From CAXBNB01 sp965267535 (GTDB lineage: Bacteria > Bacteroidota > Bacteroidia > Cytophagales > Cyclobacteriaceae), in the NCBI GenBank assembly GCA_965267535.1, contig OZ254082.1, positions 2,170,001-2,234,000 on the forward strand: a stretch of DNA of 64,000 bases, written 5' to 3'. Below the pieces are notes generated by a model, which was not told the origin of the DNA, searched no databases, and saw only the letters and a list, made by a program, of their open reading frames with translations. Numbering within the stretch: position 1 is the stretch's first letter; every line of letters starts with the position of its first letter. Below are positions 8,787 through 18,245 of the stretch, piece by piece. Position numbers and translations under genes: made by a program.

Positions 8787-9755
8787 TTATTCTTGCTTTG
8801 ATATAAACTCATAAGCCCGCATATCCATCCAGGAGTGTTTTTTTCCTTTGAGAGAAAAGCCCACATGCCCGCCATGCGATGGTATTTCCAGGTACAGAAA
8901 CGGATGATTTTCAGCTATTTCAGTAGGATAACATTTGCTGCCTAGCATGGGGTCGTTCCAGGCGTTTACAATAAGAGCAGGAACGCTGATAGCATGGTAA
9001 ACCTGATCGGAGGTTGCATGTGCATAAAAGTCAGCAGCGTTGTTGAAACCATGTAATGGAGCCGTATACCTACGGTCAAACTCATCGAAGGTAGTGATGT
9101 CGTCTATGCCATTCACATCGATGATGTCCGGGTAGAGTTGCGCTTTTAGTTTTATTTTTTTAAGCATCTTTTTGATAAAGCGCTTTGTGTAAAAGGCATT
9201 TTCCTTCTTTTTGAGTTGAAGCGCACTGTCCCAAAGGTTGCAGGGAACTGAAAATACTGCAGCAGCAACAATGCGATCGTCTATAGCTGTGCCTTGTTCA
9301 CCCAGATACTTGAGGGTAGTACTGCCACCCATTGAAAAGCCGCTCAGGGCTATTTGCTGATACTGATCGTGCTGCAGTGCATACTGGATAACCAGGCCGA
9401 AATCGTCGGTAACCCCATGATGATACAGTCGCAGCGCGCGGTTTATTTCTCCACTGCACGACCGGTAGTTCCATGCCAGTATATCCCAGCCCCTCCGGGC
9501 AAAATAGCGCGCCATACTTTTGATGTAGTACCGGTCTGAGCTACCCTCCAACCCGTGCGAGAGAACTAGCAGTTTGGTGTTGTCGTTTTTCAACCAATCC
9601 AGATCCAGAAAATCGTCATCGGGAGTAGTTATTCTTTCGCGGGTATAGTCAACGCCTTTTACCTGACCAAAGAGGCTGGGGACTATGGTTTCGAAGTGTC
9701 CGTTTTTGATGTAGAAAGAGTGGTTGTCGTAATCAGAAGAAGGTACCAGTGGCAT
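8787..9755 (-). CDS. YheT-family alpha/beta hydrolase
   Basis: 322 residues from the ATG at 9755. An earlier in-frame start at 9818 would leave only 11 bp to the divergent kinase gene and adds a non-conserved basic tail. The early motif GHFETIVPSLFG is typical of YheT/ABHD1-3-like proteins. The oxyanion region is LSHGLEGSS. The nucleophile elbow GFSMGG carries Ser141. An acid follows in WNDPM, and the catalytic His lies in HGGHVGFS near the C-terminus. Members are carboxylesterases or lipases with unclear natural substrates. It is transcribed divergently from the ROK kinase gene. Confidence 0.85.
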   Translation of the reverse strand: MPLVPSSDYDNHSFYIKNGHFETIVPSLFGQVKGVDYTRERITTPDDDFLDLDWLKNDNTKLLVLSHGLEGSSDRYYIKSMARYFARRGWDILAWNYRSCSGEINRALRLYHHGVTDDFGLVIQYALQHDQYQQIALSGFSMGGSTTLKYLGEQGTAIDDRIVAAAVFSVPCNLWDSALQLKKKENAFYTKRFIKKMLKKIKLKAQLYPDIIDVNGIDDITTFDEFDRRYTAPLHGFNNAADFYAHATSDQVYHAISVPALIVNAWNDPMLGSKCYPTEIAENHPFLYLEIPSHGGHVGFSLKGKKHSWMDMRAYEFISKQE

Positions 9756-9804
9756 GAGCAGTGCAATTATTTTTCTTAAAGCTATGTTCTCACTTTTGCT
9801 TTTA

Positions 9805-9812
9805 TATTTTTG
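9805..9812 (+). promoter_or_regulatory. Putative -7 element for the ROK kinase gene
   Basis: TATTTTTG fits TAnnTTTG, placing the transcript start near 9819 and the ATG 11 nt further on. No clear TTTG lies 19-21 bp upstream, so only the -7 half is supported. Confidence 0.35.
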
Positions 9813-9829
9813 CCGCAAAATAAGACATT

Positions 9830-10792
9830 ATGAGCGAATTTGTACTAGGTATAGATATAGGAGGCACCAGCGCTAAGTATGGTCTGGTGAGCCGCCAGGG
9901 TGATGTGTTGCACGAGGGCAGTGTACCCACAGCAGGCACCACATCGGTGCGTGATTTTTTACAGCCCCTGCATACTGCGGTAAGTCGGGTGCTGGATGCC
10001 CATCCGGAATATACAATTATAGGAGCAGGAGTAGGTGCTCCCAATGGCAACTACTATACAGGTAGGATAGAGCATGCACCCAACCTCAATTGGGGCAACA
10101 GAGTGGATTTTACTGCCGAATTTAAGTCTTATTTTGATTTTCCTATGGTGCTGACCAATGATGCCAATGCTGCAGCTATTGGTGAAAAAGTCTTTGGAGG
10201 TGCAAAGGATATGAATGACTTTGTCGTATTTACTCTGGGTACAGGCCTGGGCAGTGGAATAGTGGTCAACGGCAAGGTAGTGTATGGCTACAGCGGTTTT
10301 GCCGGCGAGTTGGGGCACGTTACGGTAAATCCCAAAGGAAGGTACTGTGCTTGTGGCAGACGTGGATGCCTGGAAACGTACGTATCTGCCACGGGGATAA
10401 AACGAACCGTGTATAAGATGCTGGCAGACTACACAGACCCTAGTGTGCTGCGAGGGGTGAGTTACGACGATCTAAATGCTAAAATGATAACAGAAGCTGC
10501 AAACAACAATGATTTTATCGCTATCAAGGCATTTGAGTATACCGGGGAGATACTGGGAATAAAACTGGCTGATACCGTAGTGCATACCAGTCCGCAGGCT
10601 ATTTTCTTGTTTGGCGGCCTTGTCAATGCCGGAAAATACCTTTTTGATCCGGCGATAAAGCACATGGAGCGCACCATGTTTAAGGCCTTTAGAGGTACAG
10701 TCAAATTGTTGCCATCGGCACTAATGGACAAAAATGCTGCTGTGCTGGGAGCAGCGGCACTCGCCTGGAATGAAGCTGACGAACTTTCCTGA
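9830..10792 (+). CDS. ROK-family sugar kinase (probable glucokinase)
   Basis: 320 residues. The ATP-binding phosphate loop is LGIDIGGTSAKYG at residues 5-17. LTNDANAAAIGE holds the catalytic aspartate. The ROK zinc-binding motif CACGRRGCLE lies near residue 185, preceded by the conserved GELGHVTV. These define ROK kinases, which phosphorylate glucose, N-acetylhexosamines or other sugars. Glucokinase is the commonest role in Bacteroidota, but specificity cannot be read from sequence. The TonB receptor gene begins 56 bp downstream on the same strand; a functional link is possible but unproven. Confidence 0.88.
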   Translation: MSEFVLGIDIGGTSAKYGLVSRQGDVLHEGSVPTAGTTSVRDFLQPLHTAVSRVLDAHPEYTIIGAGVGAPNGNYYTGRIEHAPNLNWGNRVDFTAEFKSYFDFPMVLTNDANAAAIGEKVFGGAKDMNDFVVFTLGTGLGSGIVVNGKVVYGYSGFAGELGHVTVNPKGRYCACGRRGCLETYVSATGIKRTVYKMLADYTDPSVLRGVSYDDLNAKMITEAANNNDFIAIKAFEYTGEILGIKLADTVVHTSPQAIFLFGGLVNAGKYLFDPAIKHMERTMFKAFRGTVKLLPSALMDKNAAVLGAAALAWNEADELS

Positions 10793-10848
10793 TCCGGGTA
10801 TGTTTCATGGCTTAATTTTTGTGCTACAGGCGTAATTAATTTTGATAT

Positions 10849-13263
10849 ATGTATAGACTGGCCCGCAAGATTACCTTTCTCTTCTTCCTAGTTGCTTTTT
10901 CTTTCCCTGTAGTTGCTCAGAAGGTAAAAGTTGTAGATAAAAATATGCAATATCCTATCTACAATGTAGCCGTGATCAACAGCGAAACCGAAGAAGTAGT
11001 CTTCAGCGATGAAGAGGGTTTTTTGCAGTTGAAAGAAGTAAAAGGCCGGCATAAATTTTTTGTCCGTCACCCATCTTACAAGCGTCAGGTCATTAGTTAC
11101 AAGGATATAGTAAAGGATAATTATACAATCTACCTATCCGAAGGAGTACTCAACATAGACGAGATAGTGGTGTCGGCCAACAAATGGCAGCAGGAAAAAT
11201 CAGAAGTGCCCAACGAGGTACTGTCTATTAGCCCGCGGGAAGTGGCTTTTAAAAACCCTCAGACAGCTGCAGATATGCTGGACGCCACCGGTCAGGTTTT
11301 TGTGCAGAAAAGCCAGTTGGGGGGAGGTAGCCCTATGATCAGGGGTTTTGCGGCCAACTCTGTGCTGATGATGATCGATGGGGTGCGTATGAACAATGCC
11401 ATTTTTCGCGAAGGCAATCTGCAAAATGTAATCATGCTCGACCCCAACTTACTGGAGCGGTCAGAAGTGATCTACGGGCCAGGTTCGGTGCTGTATGGTA
11501 GCGATGCATTGGGAGGAGTGATGGATTTCAATACCCTGCGCCCCAGGTATTCTACCGGCAAAAAACTAAGAGTGTATCCTACCGCTTTTACCCGCTATGC
11601 TTCGGCCAATCATGAAAAAACAGGACATGTAAACTTACGCTATGGCAATAAAAACTGGGGTTTTATTACCGGAGTTACACGTAGCTCGTTTGGCGACCTT
11701 CGGGCAGGAGGAAAATACAACGATAATTTTCCAGACTTTGGCAAGCGCACTCAATATGTACAGCGCATAAGCGGAGTAGACAGAGTACTGGCAAACGATG
11801 ATGTCCGTATTCAGCGCTTTTCAGGATACAATCAAACCAATGTGCTGCAAAAAATAGGCTACACCAAAAACACCATGGAGGTTTTGTATGGTTTTTACTA
11901 TACTACGTCATCGAATATACCTCGCTACGATAGGTTGATCGAACGCAGGGATGGAGCACTCAGAAATGCAGAGTGGTATTATGGTCCGCAGGATTTTACT
12001 ATGCATTCACTTACCCTCTCGGATTATAAGGCAACCAAAATGTATGACGCCATAAAGGTAGTAGCAGCTCATCAGCGTATACAGGAAAGCCGGCACGACC
12101 GGAAATTTGGATCGGAGGATCTCAGAGTAAGAAGTGAGCAGGTGAAAACCTTCTCGATCAACATAGATCTCGACAAAAAAATAAATGAAAATACAGAGCT
12201 GTTCTACGGGGCAGAGGCGCTGCACAACGACGTAGCATCTACAGCCTACAAGGTGAATATAACCCACCCTATAGAACGTGAGCCGGCTGCTACGCGTTAT
12301 CCCGATGGAGGTAGTGACTATGGGGCATTGGCTACCTACCTGAGCGTGAAACGTCGTACACAATCCAACCTGATATTGAGTGCGGGAGTGCGCTACTCCA
12401 ATGTCTACATGACATCACGATTTCAGGACAAGTCATTTTATGATTTTCCGTATGACAAAATAGAACTGAACAATGCGGCTGTCAATGGTAGTATGAGTCT
12501 GGTCTACCTCAAAGACGATAAATGGAAATTTAACGCCTTATTTTCCTCCGGATTCCGTTCGCCCAATGTGGATGACATGGGGAAGGTATTTGATTCTGAA
12601 CCCGGAAATGTGGTAGTGCCCAACGAACACCTAAAACCGGAATATTCTTACAATGGCGAGCTGGGGCTGATGCGCAATATTGCCGATGTAGTGAAAATTG
12701 AAGTAGTAGGTTACTATTCCTGGTTGAAAGAAACCATTGCCCGCAGAGACTTTACTTTTAACGGCTCGCCGACTATCGTATACGATGGGGTAGAAAGTGA
12801 TGTGCAGGCGCTGGTAAATGTTGGTGATGGCTATATTTATGGCTATTCGGTCAATCTAAGAGCAGACATTACCGACTACCTCTCTTTGTCTTCTACCGTA
12901 AGCAACAACACCGGCAAAGACAAAACAGAAAACGTACCCCTGAGGCATACCAACCCTTTGTTTGGGCAAACCTCCCTGATTCTGAATGTACCCAAGTTTA
13001 AAGCAGAGCTATTTGCCCGCTATAATGGAGCCAGACAGGTCAGTGATTTTGCACCCTCAGAAGTCAACAAAACACACCTCTATACCGAAGCGGGAGCGCT
13101 GGCCTGGACTACATGGAACCTGCGCACATCCTACAAGGTGAGCAGACACTTTATGGTGAATGCAGCGCTGGAAAATATTTTTGATGTTCACTACAGACCT
13201 TATTCATCGGGTATTAGCGCACCCGGACGAAACGTAGTACTCTCTCTCAAAGCTCATTTTTAG
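10849..13263 (+). CDS. TonB-dependent outer-membrane receptor
   Basis: 804 residues. The signal peptide ends near VVAQ (residue 24). Residues about 25-100 form a carboxypeptidase-regulatory-like domain (VVDKNMQYPIYNVAVINSE), common in Bacteroidota receptors. The plug domain (about 120-225) contains PMIRGFAANSVLMMIDGVRM, then RSEVIYGPGSVLYGSDALGG. The rest is the 22-strand barrel, ending NIFDVHYRPY and finally LSLKAHF with the expected terminal phenylalanine. The plug resembles haem/siderophore-type receptors, but the substrate is unknown. No SusD partner follows, which argues against a glycan-utilisation pair. Confidence 0.92.
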   Translation: MYRLARKITFLFFLVAFSFPVVAQKVKVVDKNMQYPIYNVAVINSETEEVVFSDEEGFLQLKEVKGRHKFFVRHPSYKRQVISYKDIVKDNYTIYLSEGVLNIDEIVVSANKWQQEKSEVPNEVLSISPREVAFKNPQTAADMLDATGQVFVQKSQLGGGSPMIRGFAANSVLMMIDGVRMNNAIFREGNLQNVIMLDPNLLERSEVIYGPGSVLYGSDALGGVMDFNTLRPRYSTGKKLRVYPTAFTRYASANHEKTGHVNLRYGNKNWGFITGVTRSSFGDLRAGGKYNDNFPDFGKRTQYVQRISGVDRVLANDDVRIQRFSGYNQTNVLQKIGYTKNTMEVLYGFYYTTSSNIPRYDRLIERRDGALRNAEWYYGPQDFTMHSLTLSDYKATKMYDAIKVVAAHQRIQESRHDRKFGSEDLRVRSEQVKTFSINIDLDKKINENTELFYGAEALHNDVASTAYKVNITHPIEREPAATRYPDGGSDYGALATYLSVKRRTQSNLILSAGVRYSNVYMTSRFQDKSFYDFPYDKIELNNAAVNGSMSLVYLKDDKWKFNALFSSGFRSPNVDDMGKVFDSEPGNVVVPNEHLKPEYSYNGELGLMRNIADVVKIEVVGYYSWLKETIARRDFTFNGSPTIVYDGVESDVQALVNVGDGYIYGYSVNLRADITDYLSLSSTVSNNTGKDKTENVPLRHTNPLFGQTSLILNVPKFKAELFARYNGARQVSDFAPSEVNKTHLYTEAGALAWTTWNLRTSYKVSRHFMVNAALENIFDVHYRPYSSGISAPGRNVVLSLKAHF

Positions 13264-13317
13264 TAAAGTGGTTGTTTACGTATGATTCCTGTCATCTTTT
13301 TTAGATGTAGAAAAATG

Positions 13318-13325
13318 TATTTTTG
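13318..13325 (+). promoter_or_regulatory. Putative -7 element for the TPR lipoprotein gene
   Basis: TATTTTTG matches TAnnTTTG 15 bp before the ATG at 13341. A convincing -33 TTTG is not present at the right distance. Confidence 0.35.
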
Positions 13326-13340
13326 CCCAAAAAATAAAGG

Positions 13341-14357
13341 ATGCATAGATATTTGATAATTTGCCTGTTGGTTTTGTGGGGATGCAGCCCCGTAGGGAAA
13401 GAAAAAAGAATAAAAATACTCTTTCAGAAAGCAAATGAGCGTCTGGAGAAGGGAGTATACAATGATGCGATTGCTATTTACGATGAAATCCTTGAAATGA
13501 AGCATGACCTGCCTCAGGTGTACCAAAACCGGGGGGTGGCATATTTTGAAACGGGGCGTCTGGTGCTGGCTCTTGCCGATTACAACCATGTGCTCAAAGA
13601 AAACCCTGAAAATAAGGAAGTGCAGTTTAACCGAGCCAGAACTTACCTGGAACTGGGTAGGCACGAAAGCTGTGAAGAGGATATAAAAGTGCTAAAGACC
13701 AATTATCCGGACAACCCACAGGTTTATTTCATCGAGGGCTTGTTGTATCACCATCAGCAGCAGGATGAAAAAGCACTGAAAGCTTTTGACAAAGCAGTGG
13801 AGCTTGATCCTGAAAATGCTGAAGCTTATGCCAATAGGGGGATGGTGCTGTATACGATGGGCAATTACGATCAGGCAGCTTCAGACCTTATTGTAGCCTT
13901 GAAAAAATCTCCCGGTAATGTATATGCTATCAACGCACTTGCACTGGTAAAGGCCGATCAGGAAGAGTTGCAAGTGGCCGATTCCCTCATTACCAAAGCA
14001 TTGCGTCAAATGCCGGATCATCCGGTTTTTCTCAACAACAGGGGGTATATCTATGTGCTGCAGCAAAAGTGGGAAGAAGCCGAGCAAAGCATCGCTTCAA
14101 GCCTGAAAAAGAATCCGGAAAATGCATGGGCCTATCAAAACCTGGGAATACTTTACATGAAGCAAAAAAATACTCAGGAGGCCATAAAAAATTTCAAAAA
14201 AGCACTAAAACTGGATGCCGGCCTCAGAAAAGCTCCTGAGCTGTTATTTGAAATATATCAGGCAAAGGATAGAAGAGTGGATGCCTGCCAACTGCTGGAA
14301 ACATACCCGGCATTGCTCAGAGACAATCCCGATTATGATATTGTGTGCGGAAAGTAA
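13341..14357 (+). CDS. TPR-repeat lipoprotein
   Basis: 338 residues. The short signal ends in lipobox VLWGC (Cys15), so the protein is lipid-anchored. The rest is almost entirely tetratricopeptide repeats with the usual spacing, for example YQNRGVAYFETGRLVLALAD, AYANRGMVLYTMGNYDQAAS and AYQNLGILYMKQKNTQEAIK. Such proteins are protein-protein scaffolds in the periplasm or at the outer membrane; the partner is unknown. It converges on the cyclase gene with only 7 bp between the stops. Confidence 0.88.
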   Translation: MHRYLIICLLVLWGCSPVGKEKRIKILFQKANERLEKGVYNDAIAIYDEILEMKHDLPQVYQNRGVAYFETGRLVLALADYNHVLKENPENKEVQFNRARTYLELGRHESCEEDIKVLKTNYPDNPQVYFIEGLLYHHQQQDEKALKAFDKAVELDPENAEAYANRGMVLYTMGNYDQAASDLIVALKKSPGNVYAINALALVKADQEELQVADSLITKALRQMPDHPVFLNNRGYIYVLQQKWEEAEQSIASSLKKNPENAWAYQNLGILYMKQKNTQEAIKNFKKALKLDAGLRKAPELLFEIYQAKDRRVDACQLLETYPALLRDNPDYDIVCGK

Positions 14358-14364
14358 GCTGGCG

Positions 14365-15411
14365 TTATTTCTTTTTTACAGCATAGAGCGTTACTTCGCT
14401 TTGCTTACCCTTTAGGATGGCGGTTTCCTGTGGTATGAAAGCATAATGGTGTTCTTTCAGCTGATTTTTTAATGTATCGGAAATGAGAAACTCCTGACCG
14501 AGTTCGTTGCACCTGGCCTGTATCCGTGCAGCTGTGTTTATGGTGTCGCCATGGTAGGCAATCTCCTTTTTGTATTTGCCTACCTCGGTTACTATTATTT
14601 TTCCGGCGTGCATTCCAGCCTTGAAAAACGGTACACAGCCGTATTCGGATTGGTAATGAGCAGATTTGTTTTCTATGGTGTTTTTAAAACTAAAAAATGC
14701 CTCCAGACAATTTTCGTTTTGTATTCCCAAAGCTAACGGCCATGTCAGGATAACCTCATCGCCTACATATTGATAGATTTCTGCTTCATGTTGCATGACC
14801 ACACCCAGGTCGTTGAAGCAATCCTGTATGAGCTTGCTGTATCGAATGTGCCCCAGTCTTTCCGCTATGGCAGTAGAAGACTGCAGGTCTATAAACATAA
14901 ATATCCGCTGCTCTTCACGGGGTGTATAAAACTGACCTGTCAGCAGTTTGATAAGATTGTTTCCACCGAGCATAAGATTAACCTCGCGCAGAATAACCAG
15001 AAAAAAATCCAGGCATAGAATGTAAAAGTAGATGGCAAAACTCCCCGGTTCAAAAGCAAATGTGATAAGATCGATAGTGATGTTGAATAGAATACGGCAT
15101 ACGATGTAGGCAATGATAATTAATGAAGACAGGAACAGAACGGCATACAATGTTCTGAGTAGAATTAGCTTTTTCAGAGAAGCACGTTTGTAAATACGCT
15201 CTTCAGTGACTATCTGTGCCAAACCGGATATACCTCCAAAGAATAACCCGAACAAGACAGACATAACAGCAGTCGTTCCAAATTCAAACCGAGCCACCCC
15301 CATTTCTATAGTGCCTACGCCACGCACAATGCTTAAAAATATAAACCCCAGGGTCCAGCCAAGGCAGTAAAACCGTAGGGTGCGCCATCTTTTATTGGAT
15401 AGGGATAACAT
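14365..15411 (-). CDS. Membrane-anchored class III adenylate/guanylate cyclase
   Basis: 348 residues. The first about 165 contain four to five hydrophobic helices (for example FYCLGWTLGFIFLSIV and LYAVLFLSSLIIIAYIV). The C-terminal cyclase domain begins at FMFIDLQSST with the first metal aspartate. The second metal aspartate is in YQYVGDEVILTW. A candidate purine-selecting lysine is in FFKAGMHAG. The transition-state pair N/R is in HGDTINTAARIQ. All catalytic positions appear intact, so an active cyclase is expected. ATP versus GTP preference is not certain. No response regulator or effector gene is adjacent. Confidence 0.87.
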   Translation of the reverse strand: MLSLSNKRWRTLRFYCLGWTLGFIFLSIVRGVGTIEMGVARFEFGTTAVMSVLFGLFFGGISGLAQIVTEERIYKRASLKKLILLRTLYAVLFLSSLIIIAYIVCRILFNITIDLITFAFEPGSFAIYFYILCLDFFLVILREVNLMLGGNNLIKLLTGQFYTPREEQRIFMFIDLQSSTAIAERLGHIRYSKLIQDCFNDLGVVMQHEAEIYQYVGDEVILTWPLALGIQNENCLEAFFSFKNTIENKSAHYQSEYGCVPFFKAGMHAGKIIVTEVGKYKKEIAYHGDTINTAARIQARCNELGQEFLISDTLKNQLKEHHYAFIPQETAILKGKQSEVTLYAVKKK

Positions 15412-15664
15412 CAGGTGGGTATTTTGCCAGCCGAAGATAGTAAATATTACTGTACCGCCCGATAGAAAAGGGCGGAGTTTGCAGGACTGTAGTATACTAA
15501 ATATGGGCTTTGGGGAGTGTAGCGCAATAATTTTTCAGCCTATTCATAGTAAATAAAGCTGTTTTAGCATTTTCGTCTCCACTTACCCCCTCTCACACAT
15601 TGCAATACCTGCTGCTTTGCATACATTCACCCAGAATAGTGTAATGTCTCTACGCCCGGTGTAT

Positions 15665-15672
15665 TACTTTTG
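15665..15672 (+). promoter_or_regulatory. Putative -7 element for methionine aminopeptidase
   Basis: TACTTTTG fits TAnnTTTG exactly. It overlaps the alternative GTG start at 15670, which supports the ATG at 15691 as the true start. No matching -33 TTTG is visible. Confidence 0.4.
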
Positions 15673-15690
15673 TGTCAAAAAAATAAAATC

Positions 15691-16455
15691 ATGTCGATAT
15701 CTTCAGTATCTGAGTTGGAAGGAATAAAAGCAGTAAGCAGAGCAGTGGCGCTTACCCTCAGGCAAATGCGGGAATTTGCCGCTGTGGGAATGAGTACTAA
15801 AGAGCTGGATGAGTTTGGCGGCAAGCTGCTACGTGGTTTTGGTGCGCGATCTGCACCGCATGAAACCTACGGGTTTCCCGGCTGGACCTGCATCAGCGTA
15901 AACGATGAGTTGGCTCACGGTATACCCTCTACTACTAAAATACTCAAAGAAGGCGATCTGATTAATATTGATGTTTCTGCAGAGCTTCATGGCTTTTGGG
16001 CGGATAATGGAGGTTCGTTTGTGTTGGGGCAGGATATACACGGTCATCAGCCTTTGGTGGATGCTTCCAAAAAGGCTTTGGGTAAAGCTTTGTCAGCCTT
16101 AAAAGGTGGCGTGAAAATTTCTTCTATTGGCCATGCCATAGAAACGGAAGCCCGAAAAAGTGGCTTTCGAGTGATTCGTAATCTGGCAGGTCATGGCGTT
16201 GGCAGGAGTTTACATGAAGCTCCAGAGCATATTTTGTGTTTTAAAGAACGCCACAACAAGCAGCGCTTTCAGAAAAATTCGGTAGTAGCTATCGAGACAT
16301 TTGTGTCTACACAATCCAATATGGCTGTGGAATTGGATGATGGATGGACGCTGGTTGGCAATAGAGGTGGGTATGGTTGCCAGCATGAGCACACGGTGCT
16401 TGTCACAGACGGTAAGCCGGTAATACTGACAGCTGAGAATGGCATTCGGGTTTAG
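15691..16455 (+). CDS. map: Methionine aminopeptidase, type I
   Basis: 254 residues from the ATG at 15691. The creatinase/aminopeptidase fold is clear: substrate His in ELAHGIPS, metal ligands Asp in INIDVS and Asp in WADNGGS, His in AGHGVG, and glutamates in VAIETFVS and QHEHTVLV. It removes the initiator methionine from nascent proteins. Type I, because no type-II insert is seen. It stands alone rather than in the ribosomal-protein operon where many bacteria keep map, so it may be a second copy. The gap to the upstream cyclase gene holds a CCGCCC/GGGCGG hairpin at 15455-15475 of unknown role. Confidence 0.93.
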   Translation: MSISSVSELEGIKAVSRAVALTLRQMREFAAVGMSTKELDEFGGKLLRGFGARSAPHETYGFPGWTCISVNDELAHGIPSTTKILKEGDLINIDVSAELHGFWADNGGSFVLGQDIHGHQPLVDASKKALGKALSALKGGVKISSIGHAIETEARKSGFRVIRNLAGHGVGRSLHEAPEHILCFKERHNKQRFQKNSVVAIETFVSTQSNMAVELDDGWTLVGNRGGYGCQHEHTVLVTDGKPVILTAENGIRV

Positions 16456-16616
16456 CATCGGCTAATGCCTAAAGGACCACCTGTTGGTTTGGGCCTAACA
16501 AAAGCAGAAAATACAGGCCAAAGGTTCACATTAGGATATTTCAGATTACTGTAAGGCTTTCTAAAATGCATGCATGCTGTTTCATAGCACCAAATCCAAT
16601 ACGATAGGCAGGCGGA

Positions 16617-18113
16617 TTACTTTTTGGTGTAGGATTTTAGTGCTTCCCTTCGGTCTTTTTCTTTTTTCAACTCGCGGTATACATGGGGGTCTGCTACCCG
16701 TTCTTTGCAATCCAGCGCATTGCATCGCTCGCATGTGTCGTTTACCCTTTTGGTGTTGATGGCTTTGTCAGTCAAAAAACCGACTTTATTTCTCACATGA
16801 TCGTCGAGCCTTATGCCCAAAGCCAGGCTACTGTTCACGCCCGGAGTAGGACTCAGTGGCCGAGCCAGAGACAATACCAGAAACTCTTCACCGGTTTCGT
16901 AGTATTTGTCTATTTGTGCACCACCTAGTTCTGTGGCATTTCCCTGCTGTTGGTTTTTGGCCAATTCGTCCAATATGGAAATAAACATCCACCTTCGGCA
17001 AAAGTGTTCTTGCAGCACCGTTCCTCTGGGCGTGTGCGAACGGGCAATATGAAGCTCTTTGCTGAGTGAATAGTTGCCCGAAAAAGGTACATTGTGAAAG
17101 CGGAAAAAGAACAATTCTTTAAACCCAAAGTAGTGGGGCAGGAGGTTGGTCATGCGTTGCAATACCATTTCCGGAGTAGCATTGTACTTCATCATGGTGT
17201 CGAGCAATATGTTGGGTTGCCACTTGGTTTGATCAAAAAAGCGCTGTAGATCGACCAGAAAGCTTTGCCGGTTGATGAGGATGGCCAGGGCAAAGTAAGA
17301 CGCCTTGAAATTATTGAGAACCTGCTCAAAAGACGAAACATCAACCCAAGGTGAGGTAAGGGTGCGATCTTTGAGTCCCAGGTAGGCATGCGCTATTTCT
17401 TTGGCCATGTTAAATCCTCGCTGGCGCGAATCGAGCGCTGCATTTAGAATCAGTCGGGGTTTTCTCCGTCCTCCCGGTTTTACAATCACCCGCATGTCGC
17501 GCAGAGCCTCGTGCTCCTCGAATGTGTCGTATACTATTTTATAATTAAATTCTGTCGTTAGCAGGTTTTCGAGGTGTCGGGTGGTCAGCGGAGATTGAAT
17601 GTTGATATCATACTCCCTGATAAACCGTTCGGCTGCCTCTTCCAGATCCTCAAAAAAATTGTTGTGAAGTTCCTGATAAGAGCGCATAACGGAAAAGTAA
17701 AAGGTTTCTACCCTCAGGTCGTAGTTGCGACTAATCTCCAGTAAGGTGCCTATAAATGCATTGAGCTTCGATGGCGCATTGGAAAGTAATTCGAGTAGTT
17801 TTCCGGGTTCCAGACCAAACATTTCGAGAGGCAGCTCGCTGAGAATACCCGAGTGTAGCAGTTCTGCCAGCGGTGAAAGTGTGCTGTCCAGGTGTTCGGA
17901 GGTCATATCAGAGGGAGAAACTTCGAGCACCTCTGCTATTTTTTCTATTTTGTCTGGCTTTGGGTATTTTTTGCCTTTTTCTATTTCGTTTAGGTAGGAA
18001 ACAGATACTCCACAACGACTCGATAGCTTCTGCAAAGGCCATTTCTTTTCCGTACGGTATTGCCGTAGTTTTATCCCAAATATGAGTTTTTTGTATTCTT
18101 TGCTCAGCGCCAT
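16617..18113 (-). CDS. ScfR/RamB-like transcriptional regulator (XRE HTH plus degenerate ImmA/IrrE domain)
   Basis: 498 residues. An XRE helix-turn-helix lies at about 10-65 (LSSRCGVSVSYLNEIEKGKK). The long central region contains an IrrE/ImmA-like helix in which the expected HExxH reads KEIAH (Lys238-His242), so protease activity is unlikely. The C-terminus has the family's small cysteine cluster (CERCNALDC). This layout is that of short-chain acyl-CoA-responsive regulators such as RamB, PrpC-type and ScfR, which control propionate, acetate or glyoxylate metabolism in other bacteria. No such operon is adjacent, so its regulon must lie elsewhere. Confidence 0.82.
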   Translation of the reverse strand: MALSKEYKKLIFGIKLRQYRTEKKWPLQKLSSRCGVSVSYLNEIEKGKKYPKPDKIEKIAEVLEVSPSDMTSEHLDSTLSPLAELLHSGILSELPLEMFGLEPGKLLELLSNAPSKLNAFIGTLLEISRNYDLRVETFYFSVMRSYQELHNNFFEDLEEAAERFIREYDINIQSPLTTRHLENLLTTEFNYKIVYDTFEEHEALRDMRVIVKPGGRRKPRLILNAALDSRQRGFNMAKEIAHAYLGLKDRTLTSPWVDVSSFEQVLNNFKASYFALAILINRQSFLVDLQRFFDQTKWQPNILLDTMMKYNATPEMVLQRMTNLLPHYFGFKELFFFRFHNVPFSGNYSLSKELHIARSHTPRGTVLQEHFCRRWMFISILDELAKNQQQGNATELGGAQIDKYYETGEEFLVLSLARPLSPTPGVNSSLALGIRLDDHVRNKVGFLTDKAINTKRVNDTCERCNALDCKERVADPHVYRELKKEKDRREALKSYTKK

Positions 18114-18245
18114 GCCCGATTTTTTCTATGCAAAACAATATTAACAAATCGGTAGCAATGCGCCGGTGTTGGCAGGCTCAATTGCTCTCCGATTTTTGTG
18201 AGTGGTAGTATCACTGGCAGAAAGGTAGTTTGTGTCGGATAATCC

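Noticed and set aside
9756..9818. Upstream start for the YheT-like hydrolase
   Set aside because: It adds 21 poorly conserved residues and leaves only 11 bp to a divergent gene.
10462..10731. Minus-strand open frames inside the ROK kinase gene
   Set aside because: The plus-strand frame carries all family motifs; the opposite frames are shadows without motifs or signals.
15455..15475. CCGCCC/GGGCGG hairpin as a terminator
   Set aside because: It has no T-run and lies upstream of both divergent genes, so a terminator role is not supported.
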